Assembly: GCA_033063855.1 (NCBI GenBank)
Contig: CP093831.1
Span: 9,982,001 to 10,046,000, forward strand
From: Smittia aterrima
Lineage: Eukaryota; Arthropoda; Insecta; Diptera; Chironomidae
Length of the DNA: 64,000 bases
Reading direction: 5' to 3'
The position numbers were made by a program, and so were the translations under genes. Below the pieces are notes generated by a model that saw only the letters and a list, made by a program, of their open reading frames with translations, had not been told where the DNA came from and made no database searches. Position 1 is the first letter of the stretch, and every line of letters begins with the position of its first letter. Shown here piece after piece: positions 24,501-39,500 of this stretch.

Positions 24501-27500
24501 CGCCGTCTGTTGATAAATTTGTTTATTATGCAATTATTAAGCAATTATATTGACGCCTATCAAGTCTTTCATTTCCGTTTATGTTTGGACATTTCGGTGA
24601 ATTATTGGCCGTTAAGTGTTGCTAATCGGTGTACATTATCGAGTGTTTCTAAAACTTCACCCAGTGCTCTCGTAACTCCCGCGATTTCCGCTCTTGTCTG
24701 TTATCTGTTTCGAATCGGCTGTCAAATTAGCAAATCAATAAATGATTTAATTAACTCGAAATAACTCGAAATAACAAAAGAGTTTGTTGCCGAAACTGAA
24801 ACAAGAGAAAAAGAAAGACGAGAGATTATCGAAGTCATTACGAGAAAGAAATCAAATCGTTTTTTTGTTGCGGACATAATGGCGCTTTATTGGAATTATG
24901 TAAAGCTTAACGCTGATCTGCTCGCTCGCCGGCTAATTAATTACATCGTTAATCTTTCTTTCTTCTCTTCGATCGATAAACGAGATGTTTGTTCTCGCCA
25001 TTTTCAAGTTTTGAATCGTTTAATGAGCTGCTGCTGCTGTTGTTGCTTGAAAGAGTTCTTTGGACTTTTGAGTGAAGAGAAAAGGAAAAAAAGCGAAAAG
25101 CAAAGGAACTAATAAATTCATAAAATTAACTGGATCATTGTTCTTAACATCAGAGCAGATCTTCCCACAATTCAGCTGTCGAGATTGTGCAATCGTCGCG
25201 CTGTCTCCCGACGTTCTAATAAGAACCGAATCACGATTCATGATAAAAAAATGAAATGGCGACCATTAAAAATCTTAATTTGTCGCTGCTCGTACTTTAA
25301 TTTATTCTCGATTTTCGGTTAAAAATCCATTGTTGGCGCATTTAGTTTCGTGAGGGGGAAGCGCTGAAAAGAAGAAAGAGAATTCCCATGCTTTAAAATT
25401 CTGAAATGTTGTTCCTTCTATTCCGAAACGAGAGATGATTCCGAGAAGAAATAATTAGATTTTCCGTTTTGTTTCTTCGCGCAAAGCATCATCGGAGCCA
25501 AAATGGTTTAGAAATCACGGTTGAATGGAAGAGAGAACGGGAAGAAGTCTGAGCTTATTGTTCACCCTCCTTACGGAAGTCAACCATTAGAGGCTCTAAG
25601 TGACCGCTTAAATGCGAACTCTCTTCGCTTTCCGAGGGTAAACCTCGATTTTATTATTCCTTTGGCGAGATCATAACAACGACACAAAGCAAACGGAAGA
25701 AGAGTTTCCCAACAAACGCAACAAGAAACCGCAAAATCGCCAATAACATGAGATTTAATGTCTGAGACCACTCACACAGTCCAAAGACGACTGCAAGTGT
25801 TTTTACGATGAGGAAATCGAATGCGAAATGAGATGCGAATAGTTAATTTTAGAATTCTTTCCTCTCAACTCATTTGTCTTCTGTCTTTTGCAATCATTTT
25901 AAACTGTGGAAGTGCTAATGGTCAGGCGATTGGTTCGTTAAGATTGGGGACACAGATTAATGTTTTATCGTCACTTACTCTCACATTTTACATCACTTTG
26001 TCAAGCTTAATAACGTGGAATGAAGATGAGCGATGTTAGATTGCAAAAGATTATTTTGATTTCTTTTAAACTTTCGCGTGAAGGGCGGAGAAGTTTGAGA
26101 GTTCAGTTGATGGATGATTTCTTAAGATCGCACTTGACTTAAATTATGACGAGCGAGCTTAATCGACTAAGCTCTCGAAACCACATTGAAATCAAACATT
26201 GTGGCTTCTCTTCAAAATTGATTGGAAACTTTCAGACCTCATCGATCGGAACTCGAGTAAAAGCCGACAGATGAACTAGAAAAGAAAGCAAAAGCCATTA
26301 AGAAAGCCTCCACCCAAAACTCAATTTGTCGTGAAGTCAATTACTGTAACGAGATGCGTACTCGTAAAAGGCGAGAGACGAAGCAAAATATAAACTTCGA
26401 GATTATCACATTTTGCTTTTGTTCCCGTTCTTGCGCGTAATTTCGCCGACATTTGGAAAATGTTTTCTCGCTCGCGATGTCACCAAATAAAAAAAAGATT
26501 CTTTAACGGTTTAAAGAACTGAAAATGTCTTCATTCTATCTTCTCAAGCTTGGTAAACACTCATTACGTTACTTTGTTGTCTTATGTCTCTTGTTTTTTC
26601 GGAAATGAAATAGAAAACTTTCTGTTTGCTTTACCACTTGGCTTCTTGAACAAACAAAAGGAGAGTTAAGTTATGTTAAGGAAAAGATGCAAGACGCGAA
26701 GATGATTCATTTAAAAAACGCTCCGATGATGTCATAGAAGCATAGACGAAGAAAAAAGAAATTGAACAGATCGTCCAGTGGATCAAGTAACATCGAGCGA
26801 TTGTCTATTAAATAAGATGCCTTCGTTCTTCTTTCAAATATCAAAATACACAAAATGGCCGACAAACGCTGAGCATAAAAGAGAATCAACAAAAAAAAAT
26901 CTCAACCTTATGCTGCACGTAAAGACATTAAACTTACAATTTTTAAATAAATCTCATCGGGGTTCAAACGAAAGAGGAGAAAAGAAATCACGAAAGGTTT
27001 AATTCTTTCTTATTTTTTTGGAGCCCAACTGATGCGATGCCCTTCGATATGAATCACGCGCTGCTTTCCTCTTCTTCATGCTGGCTCGTTCTTCAAGTTT
27101 AGACCTTTAAACGACGAAAGTTTCGCGCGCAAATCGTTGTCGATCGTCGAACCTTGTTCGCATTGTTATTGAAACACGCAAAATAATTGCAGATCATGAA
27201 CGACGTCTTCTCTCGCGCGCGGCGATGATTTGATTGTTTTACGGTCGATCTAATTAATTTAATGCTTCGTGATTTTATTTTCGGAAATATTTTAATGATA
27301 AATGATTGCTTGAGCCTCGTGGGGTTCACCGCTCGCATTGTCTATTCTCTTATTTCGGGCATGTCAATGGACACGAGAGATCGTGGACCAAGCCAATTTG
27401 ACTTCCCATCAACCGCTGCGTCCGTAATTTGAGTGTGTGGTCGGTTCGGTTAGAATGGAATGAGAGTCTCTCGCTTAATTAAAAGTTTCGACTGATTGGT

Positions 27501-30500
27501 GGCTCAGGCTTTGAAAAGAAAATTGCTTTTTGGGCGGTTGTCCAACTATGGGCTTGAAGTTTTATGATCTGTTATGAATTACTTTATCAGACAACGACTT
27601 AAAAGAGTTCAGGAGGAAATCACGATTAAATAGAATTGTTTCGTGACTTCAGGCGTTTTCGAGCAAAGTTGCTATAAAATATTTCTATTGAATGCTCCCT
27701 TTTAAAATTAATTGAAGTCATTGCGACTTTTTCTTGTTTTCGAACTGCCATGCAAGCCAATTTATGTTCTTTTTCCACGACTCGATGATGTAAAAGTCTA
27801 ATTCGATGCGATTCAAGATAGAAAGTAGCGCGCTTGAGTAAACAATGCAAGCTTGAAGCTTCACTTCGATAATTATCACACTTCCATGTATTTCGCACCA
27901 GATGCATTTCGGCAAGATAACGAACGATGATGAAACGCGATTGAAAACAATATGGCTTTACTGTTCTTTATGTTAATCAAGGGAAATCTGCCTCAAGTCG
28001 CCAAATGATGTCACTCAAACGGAATAGAAAACTAATTTAAATAGAATTGCAAAATTGCATCATTTGCACAATTTTCTAATTATTCTCGTTTTTCTCAATG
28101 CATTTCTAGGTCTTATGGCATTTGGATACGTTCCGACGATCCTTCAGACAGCTTCAGAATCACAACTGTTCCGGCTCCGAATGCATTTTCTGCGCCCTAA
28201 AGGTAAGTTTTGACTTTACTTAGAATTGAAAAGAAAAAATCAGCAAAACAGCATTTCTGGTGAATTCGTTGAACTCGTTTTCGTATTGCACAACTTCTAA
28301 TTGTTTAATTCAGAAGAACGAAGCAAAACCAAACGTGACAGAACTACGACGAGCGATGTGGAACAATTTTGAGGGTCGCAACATATTTTGCACTCTACAT
28401 TTCCATTTCCTTTGAAGACGCTAGTTTGTGTACTCAAAATCATTGTTTTTTGTCGCAATTAACCAATCTTCACTTGTGAAACAGAATGAAAGACACGCTC
28501 TGATGAAAGTTTGTTTCGAATCTGACGCGAGACCCGCGGAAAGCAAAGCAACAGTTTGAGAACCTCATAAATGTTTCATTAAATGAAAGAAATAAGTTAA
28601 GCAGAGAAAACTATCAAAAATCCCACAACCGCCTTTTCAGCTTTTGAAGAATTATAATTGATGCCGATTTAAATAGCAAGCTTCTGAAATTGAGCGAATC
28701 TCATGTCGTTTGAGTCAACTCAAAATACCGAAAAGGAAGTAAAATTAGTTGCAGTTCGACTTCCTTAATAAATCCAAACTCTAATTTTTTCCACTTAAAA
28801 ATCCATTAGCAGTTACCTGCGACAGCTATTTGAGCAAGTAAAACACAAAATGTTTTACAAGTTGTCATAAGGTCGCCGTTAAAGAAATTGTAAAGAAGAA
28901 ACGTCAACAGGTAAAGAAAAATCAAAAGAATTAAATGCTAGGAAGAGAACGAACCCGATTTTGTGTCGCTAGGCAAAAGACAAGCATTTGCATAAAATGT
29001 TAGAAGCGCTTAGGAGAATTTTAATTTTTTTGCGAGCAAATCTTGCATTAATTCTACTGATTTATTTCTCGAGTGAAGAGAATTTCTCAGAACATCGATC
29101 AACGAGCGTATCATAAATCTTCTTTTCGTTTGGAACAATTGGTGGGAAAGTTCATCAAGTTGCATCAATTAAACTTTTGTTACCAAAACTGAACACTCTT
29201 TCTCCAGCACGTTTCGTCATTGTTAGGTTCATCGGCATTTACACGTCGCCAGAAGCTCTGATCAAAGTCTTCCCATCTTGGGAATAGAAAAATTCGTTCG
29301 TTCGTGCGTTATGGATTTTCATCTTGACATTAACTTCTAGAAAATTGATTTCAATCTCTTGTTCGACATGGAGACCTCACATCGCACACATCATCATCGC
29401 TTTACAGTTCTATCCACGATTCTCGAGACTTATTTGATTTTCTGATTTTTAGAATCTTTCACGTTCGTCTGGCTTTTATCTTATCATTCACAATAAGAAA
29501 AGCAAACAGAGTCTCAACTCATTCTAATGATGATGCTTTTCCCGCTTCTTTGCCTCTCCGTTTTGTGATCTGAATTTAAAGAGCGATAAATGTCTCTGCA
29601 CCTTAAAAGCAAAGCGAAGGAGTTCGGTCGAACGTTTCAAGAACAACAACTTAACTTTCAAGATTCAAATCGTGTAGCTAATTTAAAATTGCTTTCATGT
29701 AGAACTTAGAACGAACTTAGTTGCCAATATGAGACGATGTGAAATCGAGGTTGGTTCGAGAGTTGAATTTGGTTTCGATTAGTGAACGGTAGTCTCATGA
29801 TTGACACGAAGTTATTTAAGAAACAATTATAACCGCGGTCAAGATGATTCAACTTCTGCAATTCCATTCGCAATCAAGCGAAATTGATGAAACGTCTGCA
29901 GCTTGATTAATCACGCCATTCCTTTCTCGCTTCTTGTTGATCTAAAGACGAGAATATGTTCCTCAAGAGATTAATAAAAGGAGAATTCTCAGAATCGAGC
30001 TTAGGAATCATCCCGTAAATTGCATGTTCAAAACATTGCAAAAACATTTTTCTCTTCTCGGTTTATGATTTTTTTTTTGGAGAAGTCTGGAAAACAAAGC
30101 AACTCTTGATGATCTTCTTTTCGTCTTCTACCTGTTCACATGTTTCACAAAAAAAAAAACTTTCGAGAGTGTGTTAGTTGTTGGACAAATATTAAATATT
30201 TACCTCGAATCTTAAAACTTCTCCCTTGCGTTTCGTTTTCTCCATAAATTCGTTTACTTCTTCTTTTTCCTTCGTCTTTGGAAACGGCTCATGGAAAAAA
30301 GTGATTGTTGATCGCTCGCTACATGCAATCGAGCCAGAGAACTGGTTTTAACAACACACACACAGAGTTGAGCTTCTGTTACCTGGAAATGTTTTTTCTC
30401 CACACTAAAAAGTCTCCACAATAGTTAAGTCTTAAAGTTTGTAAGAGTCGGACGTGCGCGATATTTTCTTAAGGAGATTTTTTTTGCCTTGTTGATTATT

Positions 30501-33500
30501 ATTCTGAGGCTTTCAATGTGTAAGAAAATAAAGCTCAAAGAAGAGAACTGCAATGGATTAATGACATCATCGTTTTTGAAGTTGATTGGATTATTTCGAG
30601 GAGAGACTATCGGAAACTTAAATAACCGAAAAGGATTAATCGAATGAAGTGACGAAAGGCATTAAAGTCACGGGAGAGACATTAAGTGTTAAACGTGCAA
30701 AAAAAAACTGTTTGCAATTGAATTAAACAAAAAGAATTCTTGACAATGTGAATAACGAAAAAGAGATTGCGAAACTTATGAAAACGACGACGAATCGTAA
30801 TACGAGCCACATGTTGAGTTTAAAGCGCGCGACTCAAACATTAAAATGCAGTTCTCGATCAAAACCAGTTGTCGGTTCTACCAATGCCAAATGATTGCAA
30901 TTAGTTTTTAATGTTTGAAGTTATGAGAGTCGAGTGCATCGGCACAAGCCGTCGAAATGCAATTCAGCATCAAACGATGGACAAGTTTCGTGCTTGTTGT
31001 TCCACCTGTCGCCGTTTTAATTCGCATTAAATTAAAAAAAAATCGAGTTTTCGCAAGACGAAATGTTCTTGCAAGGAGGCAGATGCAGGCGTTAGTTGAC
31101 GATACGAAGCACGAGACTCTTGTAACATTAATCGCTGCAGCCTGAGATTGAAGAAGAAGGAACAAGTTAATTAACCTTGCGACGGAGAAAGAATTAATTG
31201 CTTGCTTCCTCGCACTCCAGAAATCATTTTGCCACAATTTCGCTTCGCCAGACAGCACAACTTGCAAAACAATCGAAATGTTTCCGGCTGCGGGCCGAAA
31301 CAGAAATAAAAGCTGACCCGGTAGAAAAAAAAAGAGTTGATGACGCGCGGGAAAAAATTCAAACTCGCGATATCAAACTCGCGGTGGATGTTTGCACTTT
31401 AAACGGTTACAAAGACCAAGCCATGACGTGTTGGAGTGGCCGGGGAAAAACATCCCGCGAAAGTAAACCGGAGATTGTGTGTTGACTTCAAGACTTTCCT
31501 TTGTCGCGTTCGCGATCAACGAAATTTCCAAGAAGCCTCGTGAGTGAATCATTTGCGACATTCTTGTTCGCTGACTGAGTTCAAATCTCAGCGATTGCAA
31601 AAATTTTCAGTAAATGTCTGCAAAGCCATCCATTATCCCTTTTCCGTCCACTTCTCTTTTCTCTCTCTTCTTGCGTTAAGTGAATGTTAATTTACGATGC
31701 AGTCCACTCGACAATGGAGCAATTTGTAATTTTATTCGACGATTCTTTTTTTTTGAATTGATCATTTGCGTCACGGGCGGTTTTTTCCGATCGGTCAACG
31801 GACTCATCGTCGAAAAGGAGCTTTCGCTTTGATTGCCCAGAAAACACGATAACGTAAAATCCCCAAATAAGGCGATAAAAACAATAACTCGTGCCGAGCG
31901 TCTCGAGCGCTTTAAATCGCTTCTTTTAGCGAATCAATAAATCCATCATAATCAGCTTGTAAATTGTTCGTTTTCTGCTTTGCCATTAAGCCCGGACCGA
32001 ATCATGGCCGGGGCGAAGCACATTGTTGCATCGAGGTCGACGAAAGAGAAAACTTCTTCTTCGTCTTGATCATCATGTGGATTCACTGGAAACGAGATGT
32101 TGTCACTGCTCATCGACGTTTGTCTTAATCTAAAGATTTCCATCTGCGATTGAAATCATTCGAAAACAATTTTTGGGCTTGAAACCGAAGACATTTTTCG
32201 ATTTCTCTCCTCGTTCTTAAGTTTCATATCCAAAAACAAGTTTCTACGCGCCGATGATTGAGAACGTTCATTAATCCATTGCGAGAGAATCTTCGAAAAG
32301 ATTTTTCACGTGCTTACGATTCAATTTTGCAGAACCCACGATGAATAATTCATGTCGACCTGTAAAACTTACGAAACAATCGACAAAGTGACGATCCAGA
32401 AACACAGAAAGAAGCGCAAAGAGTTTTATCACGAGCCGAGAAGAAAAGGCTTTTAATTAGAGCCGGGGCGTGGAGAAATTAGAGTGAATCACAATTGGAA
32501 ATGATCAAATTCCGTTATAAGCGCAAAGAGTCTTCTCAGAAGCCTCAATCGCTTGATACAAATGCGATTAAAAGTGCAAGTAAATCGGAGAAATTCTCTT
32601 TGCTCAAGCGTGCCAATAGTTCAAACGATATCCTCGATTCGCCGAGAAATGAGTCGAACGACTATCATTTCGATAATCGGGCTCAAATGAGTTCATGCAT
32701 AAATGCTGTTGTTGTAAGAGATTTTCTTGATCTGATTTGCGTGTCGAAGAGATTTGCTGACATTTACTTTCATTTCAGAATTTATTTACACAACTGCAGA
32801 CGAGTTCAGAGCCGGCACTTTGTCCCGAGCCTCTTCGACGAGCTCTTGCCAGTGGACCATTAGCAAGCAGACGATTCCCACTTGGATGTCTTGGCGATGC
32901 TGCCGAATGCTTTGAGCTTTTGCTTCATCGAGTTCATTCACATTTATCGCCAAGCGACAGCGACTCATGTGACACGCCATCGTGCGTTGCTCATCAAAGA
33001 TTTGCCATGAGAGTCGTTGAACAAAGCGTCTGCAAATGCGGAGCCAACTCAGAACAACTGCCCTTCACACAGGTGAGTTTCATCGACTCTAAATTATGAC
33101 TCGACGATTTACATGTTTCACCTCGGAATTCAACGCGACAGAAGAGATTTGAATGTAAATTTCATTACAGTTTTCATCTTCTGGTAATCGCCTTAAAGTT
33201 TTTCTCCTCCCGAGTCGTTAAGTTTGACTCTCAGTGAATTAATTTTTGTTACTTTGGACGTCGGCACCTTGCAGCTCAGGTTTCTCATTAAATCGTCTCT
33301 TGATTTAAATTCAAATTTAGTTCAGCGAGTCTTACGTAAAGAAGAAATGACATCGCAATGCCACTCACTTTCCGCTCGCAATTCCAATTGAATTGACAAT
33401 CGAGCATAAACAAAAACAGAGCGCGAAAAATGCTGTGAAGAAATCAAAACAGAAAACTCGATTCCGACGCGACCTCATCGCGATTTATGTTGCTAACACG

Positions 33501-36500
33501 CACTGGCGATCAAAATTCATGTCAAACTCGAAAAGAGCTTATGAGACTATGCTCGTACGCCACACCCCAAATCGATTCGAACTCGATGGAAATCTTAATT
33601 GAGTGTCACAAGCCTATGCTTTAAGCCTCGGCAGTGCTAACGACATAAATTTCCATCATCAAAGCAAATTAAATCAAAGAAAATGTCGCTGCTTCAGTTT
33701 ACACAAGACTGTGTGGCTTTGGCAGCGTCAAGAAGGAAATTACGACAGCAAGAAACCTGCCACGAGAAAAAATCGGTTCAGTATGTGGGCAAAACCAGTT
33801 GTCCGCTTCGGCAATTGACAGGCCCGAGAACTGAGAAGAAAAATCAATAAAAAATGTTAACTGCAATAGCTTTGAGTCTAGTCAATCTCCCAGAGAGTGT
33901 AACGACGATTAATTAGCTTGCTACAAGGCTTCTTGAGCTTAATTTATGCAAAGAATAATCGACGGGAGTTACGCTTCGTGTTTTATGGAAGAGAGAATCG
34001 ATAATGGCTTCGATGAAATGATAAATTAGATTAAGATTCTTCAAGGCAAAAAAGAATCTTCGTCGTTAACGTGAAATTGATTTTTTTATGAGACGAATGG
34101 AAATTGCTACAAACTCAGCTGAGCTTGATGAGAAAATTTCGTGTCGTGGTCGGCCCTAATTGAATTTTAAAAGCTTCGCTCATCTTCTAATTATTCCTTG
34201 AGGCTCCGCCACGATTCTTGAGAAACGACTTCGGAAGGAAGAAGGTCGACGACGCACGTGGGAGCTACTAACATATCGAATCGCTCTATCAAACAAATTG
34301 AGTGACTAACGATATTTTGGCAACGCTCGGACTTTCAAGAAGACGAATCTACCTTAATTGGCGCGGAGCTGCGTGACGTGCCGATTAGAAACACAAACAA
34401 ATCTCGAGCGCGATCAACCCACGACTAATTAACTAATCTTTTTTCATGAAGTTTCAACGTTTGACTAATTAATTTTCTTCTTCTCTTTCCCTCTGCTTAC
34501 AGATGGTCCATTATGTGTCAGCATCAGCCCTGACATCACAAAACTCCATTGCCACACAACAGTCGTTCGGTCAATTACTCCGAAATGCAGCGAACATGGG
34601 CGACATTCGCGACTGTCCGGTAAGCTCAATTATTAAATTAAATTTGATTTTATAAAGTGTGCTTACTACTTGAGCAATAAACCACATTTTTCGATCTTAA
34701 TTTTTGCAATTAACCGCAGAAGTTTGTATTCGATCTAATAATCAAATCAAAGCTTGTGCAATTCTTTAATCAACTGACATACTCGTAAAAGTGAAAGCTT
34801 TGTCGTGTGGGAATTTACAACGTGCGATGAAGATGATCATAACTTACATGGCTTGCATCTTCATTTGACATTTACCAGTGAAGAAGAATAATCAAAAGTT
34901 CATTTGCAATAAAATGCCGAGGGAACCGAACAAAACAAAATATTTTTTCCTGATTCGTGAAGCCTTCAGACTCTCGAAGAGCTCGGCTCGGTTTCCAGTT
35001 AAAGCACTCCAAGCATCAGCGCAATAAGCGAGCATAATTGAAAGCAAGCTTAAGAGGAGTCAAATCTTATAATTTTAAATTTATGATCAACGCTGCTTAC
35101 TTAGTTAGCGAGTAGAAAAAATGTAATTGTTGATCGCCTTGAATCGTTTTTGTTGCGAGAATCGATCGTTAAATTTCGTCGCTTGTAAATTCTCATGCAA
35201 ATGCTTGACTTCACGGCATTTAACTCGAAATATCCGAGAGTGCCAAGTAAGGATAATGAATGCAAATGTTATTTAATTGCATCAACTAATAAAGTGAATT
35301 ATTTTTTAATTTTTTACCTCTTCGCATGTTCACAGAATGCCTGCGGAGCTAAAATTGGAATCTGTCGAGCACTTTTGAATAAGCCCGACGTTGTTTCTAT
35401 TGGCATCGTGTGGGATTCAGAAAGACCAGCAGCTGAACAAGTGCACTCAGTGCTGAAGGCGGTGGGAACTTCACTGCGACTCGGTGATGTGTTTCATCAA
35501 GTGTCGGACACTCGATGGGCACACGCAAACTCACATGAGCTCGTCGGAGTCGTTTCGTATTACGGAAAGCATTACACAACGTTCTTCTTCCATACCAAGC
35601 TCAAGGTTTGGGTGTATTTTGATGATGCCAATGTACAAGAGGTCAGTTGAGCTTTGCAATTAATTTTTTTTCTTTTGATATTAATTATTTTCCAATTTAA
35701 GGTTGGCCCCAACTTCGAAGCCGTTGTCGATAAATGCAGTCGTGGTCGCTACCAACCCCTTCTCCTTCTGTATGCTCTTCCGCAAACTCAAGCAACGCCT
35801 GCTCAGAATGGATACCAATCTGATGCTTCGGTCAACACCATCTCACCGCCAAATCGACGAGCAATCACTCCAAGTCCCGAGAAAACTCCGATTGGTCTCA
35901 CACGTCGTGCCATTACTCCAACACCAAACCGAGGTGTTAGCGAGTATCAGAATCTCAGTGTCATTCAAAGCAAGATCTTCGGAACCAGCAATGATGAAAC
36001 AGATGTTTACATAAGTCGACGAACTGTTGAGAACGTCATGAATGCTCAATATCAAAACTTGAATGTGATTCAAGAAAAGATTTTCTATAACAACCCGAAC
36101 AATCTCACTAGCTCAGGCAACAGCTCGAGCAGTAGCGAGGAGAAGGAATACATTAGTCGAAGTCAGCTTGAAGCACAAATGGCGAAGAAGCAACAACTCG
36201 GCAGAAGTCTCAGTGCTGAATCAACTTCTGTCTCGTCAAGTCCATTGAATTCTGATGGACTTTCCATTCCCGATCATCTCAATCAACCAAGAAGACGAGA
36301 TTCTGGAAATTGGAGCGGAGATCGAAACAGTGCCAGCTCTTCGTCATCAACCACATTGGATAATCCTTATTTGTTCTTGATGAACAAACGCAACAGTTCA
36401 GTGCCACCAAGTCCAACAAGGAACGGACAGTTCTGCGATCCTGGATATGATTCATATTCACTGTCGTCAACAGACTCGTATCCACCTAAACAGACATTGA

Positions 36501-39500
36501 TGCATCTTGCAAAGATTCCTGAATCGCAGATCATCTTGTTAGGAGATTGCGAAAAACTTTGCCATGAAGCTGATCAATTGCTTGAGAAATCGAAGCTTGT
36601 TGAAGATGCTCACGATTTCGAAACTGCACTTGTGCTTTGCAATGCAGCAGCTGGCAAAGCTCGTGCAGCGATGAACGCTCCTTACAGCAACCCGCACACA
36701 ATGACATTCGCAAGAATGAAGCATAATACTTGTGTGATGAGAGCGAGAAGCTTGTACCGACGAATATTGGATAAGGGATCAGAGTTTGCTGGCAACCAAT
36801 CGAACACAAACTCACTTAACGGTCCACGTCATGGTCGTCAGAACAGCAAAGACAAAACCATGCAGCGACAGAACAGCAAAGAAATGTTGCAAGAAGTGTC
36901 ATCGAAAAATATCGAAATTTACGCCACGCTCCCGAAGAAGAAAGTTTCTCTGAAGCTTTGCGATCAAGACGATCAGATTGTTGCGATTGAACCAATCGAG
37001 ACGAAGAAAGTTGAACGTGAAAGTCGAAGCATCTTCGGTCGTTCTAAAGAATCGAAAGACAAACGTTCGAGAAGTGAGGATCGCAACAAGGCAAGCAAAG
37101 ATTTTGAACCTCAAGCGCTGACAAATGCTAAGGACACTTTAAAGAAACACAAAGAAGAAAAGGACGATAAGAAAGATAAGGAGAACAAAGCTGGAAAGAA
37201 GCAGCACAAGATCCGTCGAAAGCTTCTGATGGGCGGTTTAATTCGTCGCAAGAATCGTTCGATGCCCGATCTTACTGAAGGCGCAGCCGATGCACAAAAT
37301 AAAGACTCAAGCGAACAACAAAAGGCTCTTGATGACAGCTCCGTAGGCGTCGCTCCAAAAATGGACACATCGTCAAACAGCGGATATCTTTCGGAAGGCC
37401 ATCTTGAGTATCAAGTATCGAACGTTAACCCAAGTCTCGAGAGAAGTAAATTGATGCGCAAAAGCTTCCATGGAAGTGGTCGTCAATTAGTTGTAGCGAA
37501 AGTTCCCCCGCCGCCGCCTTTGAGAAAAACTTCAGCGCTGACGAGAGAACTCGTTGAAGAGCATCATCTTCAGCAGAAGAGCATGCACAATGCTTTCTAC
37601 GTCCAACATGAACCAATCAAACCTTTCCATGAAGCAAATTTGTCGTTAATCTCTAATGTCAGTTCAAACACTTCGATGAGTGAAGATTCTTGCCAAACGA
37701 TCATCACTTGCGCTCAAGTTCATCAAGAACAAAGTCCACTAAAGCCAGGCGATGTAATGCCACCTCCTTCAAGTTATCCACCAAAGTTCCTGCATCAAAC
37801 ATCGAGAAACGATGCCGTTGATGAAGTCGATCATGTTATACCATCAGCAAGATTTGGATCGCAAATGGAGCTGCCACCTTATCCAAGTCCTCCTTCAACA
37901 ACTTGTCACTCAAGACAAGCATCAGAAGATTTCCCTCCGCCGCCGCCTTCAATCGATCTCGAGCCTTTGAATGAACAACTTAACGAAATTCAAAACCTTC
38001 AAATTAAGCGAACTGACTCTTTGGATACAGTTCAAGGTTGCACAAGCATCCTTGCGCATCTCCAGCTTCGTCAGGAAGCGCTGAAAGCTAAAGAAATGGT
38101 CGACAAGAAACCTGATTCAGCTTATACTTCTGAGAATTGGTTGAAGGAACTTCAAATGAAACAACTTGCATTGAAAAAGATTCAAACTGAACCAAAATCT
38201 GGCGACACTTCGAATGTTAAGGATCTTGCATCGCGCTTCGAACAGACGAAGTCACCACCAGCAACTGGCTCAAAAGTTGTAAATGTTCGAACTGGAATGA
38301 ATGGATTGTTGACACCGATCGTCTCAACAACTCCCCATACAATCAAGCGAATGGATAATGGCGAAGAAGTTGAATATGCGATTGTTGATAAGAAGAAGAA
38401 CCAAATTAAATTCGAAGTCCCTCAAAGTCAACTTCAAGAAGAGTTGAGAGAAGTCGAAATGCTTAATCAAGTCATGCACAACACTCTTGCAAACGTCGGT
38501 AAGAGAACGAAGAAGAAGAGCGTTTCATTCTGTGATCAAGTGATTCTTGTTGCAACTGCCAACGATGAAGAGGATGACACATTCGTTCCGAATCCAATCC
38601 TCGAAAGAGTTCTCAAGAGCATCAATAATGGAAACAACAGCGAAGAAGAGTCAAAGGACCAAGTCGACACTCCAAAGTCTTCAGTTGTTATGACAAAACA
38701 AATTCCATTGCAAGCACCTCACGAATCATCTCCAACTCCAAATAATCAACCGCAATACATGTCACCACAAACTCAAGCCTATCATCAAATGAACGGTTTG
38801 CCTTATAACTTCAATCAACAAAAGATGGAACAACAAGTTGACTTTGGTTATCAAACTCTTGAATCAGTTCAGAAACCATCAAACATTTATCAACACGTTC
38901 CACCAACGGCAACGAACCAGCAACAACAAATCTTCCAATCACAACAATCCCAATCCCTGCCGCGATCCGATCAATATCAAGAAATGATGATGATGATGCA
39001 GAAGAAGCAAGCCGAGCAACTCTCTCCTGTTGGTCCTGGAGGCCAACATATGAAGATGAATCAGTTCCATCACTCGGGTCCCTCGATGCAGCAGCAATTT
39101 GACTATGTTGGTAATCAAGGATCTGGATTATCAAGTTTAGGCATTCCGTTGCAGTCTTCACCGCCCTCGATGGGAAATGCTTCGCAATACATGCAACTGC
39201 CACAGAATAGCGCTGTTGTTCGCAACAATGCAGCCGGTTATCCTTATCCTACCAACAACCAACCAATTCCTATTCAATATCCTCAGAATCCACTTGGTCA
39301 GTCCCCACAAAATCAGCAGCACATGAACTACATGATGAATGCCAATCGAATGTTCCAAAATCAACAGAACATGTACCAGAAGCAACCACAGATGATGATG
39401 CAATCGCCTGAGCCTCTTGGTTTCCATCCTCAATCAGCTTATCAACGTGTTCCATATCCTGGACAAGAAATTCCGCAAAGTATGTCGCCCTTCGAGCCTC

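Larger units (their letters stand above)
16722..28109. other. ec: Rest of echinus intron 1
   Basis: This is AT-rich intronic sequence with no recognisable exon other than the flanking ones. Many short ORFs occur on both strands, most starting at TTG or GTG. Two places deserve notice and are listed separately: a minus-strand coding-like stretch at 17011-17327 and a small ORF with a signal-like N-terminus at 25821-26039. No tRNA, transposon or simple-repeat array was seen. Confidence 0.6.

Noticed and set aside
24879..25112. ORF with a run of six cysteines
   Set aside because: The Cys run comes from a small TGC/TGT repeat in intron 1. The surrounding frame shows nothing protein-like.
35195..35335. 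In-frame extension upstream of echinus exon 5
   Set aside because: It is intron read-through: a good acceptor at 35335 and homology both start the exon at 35336.
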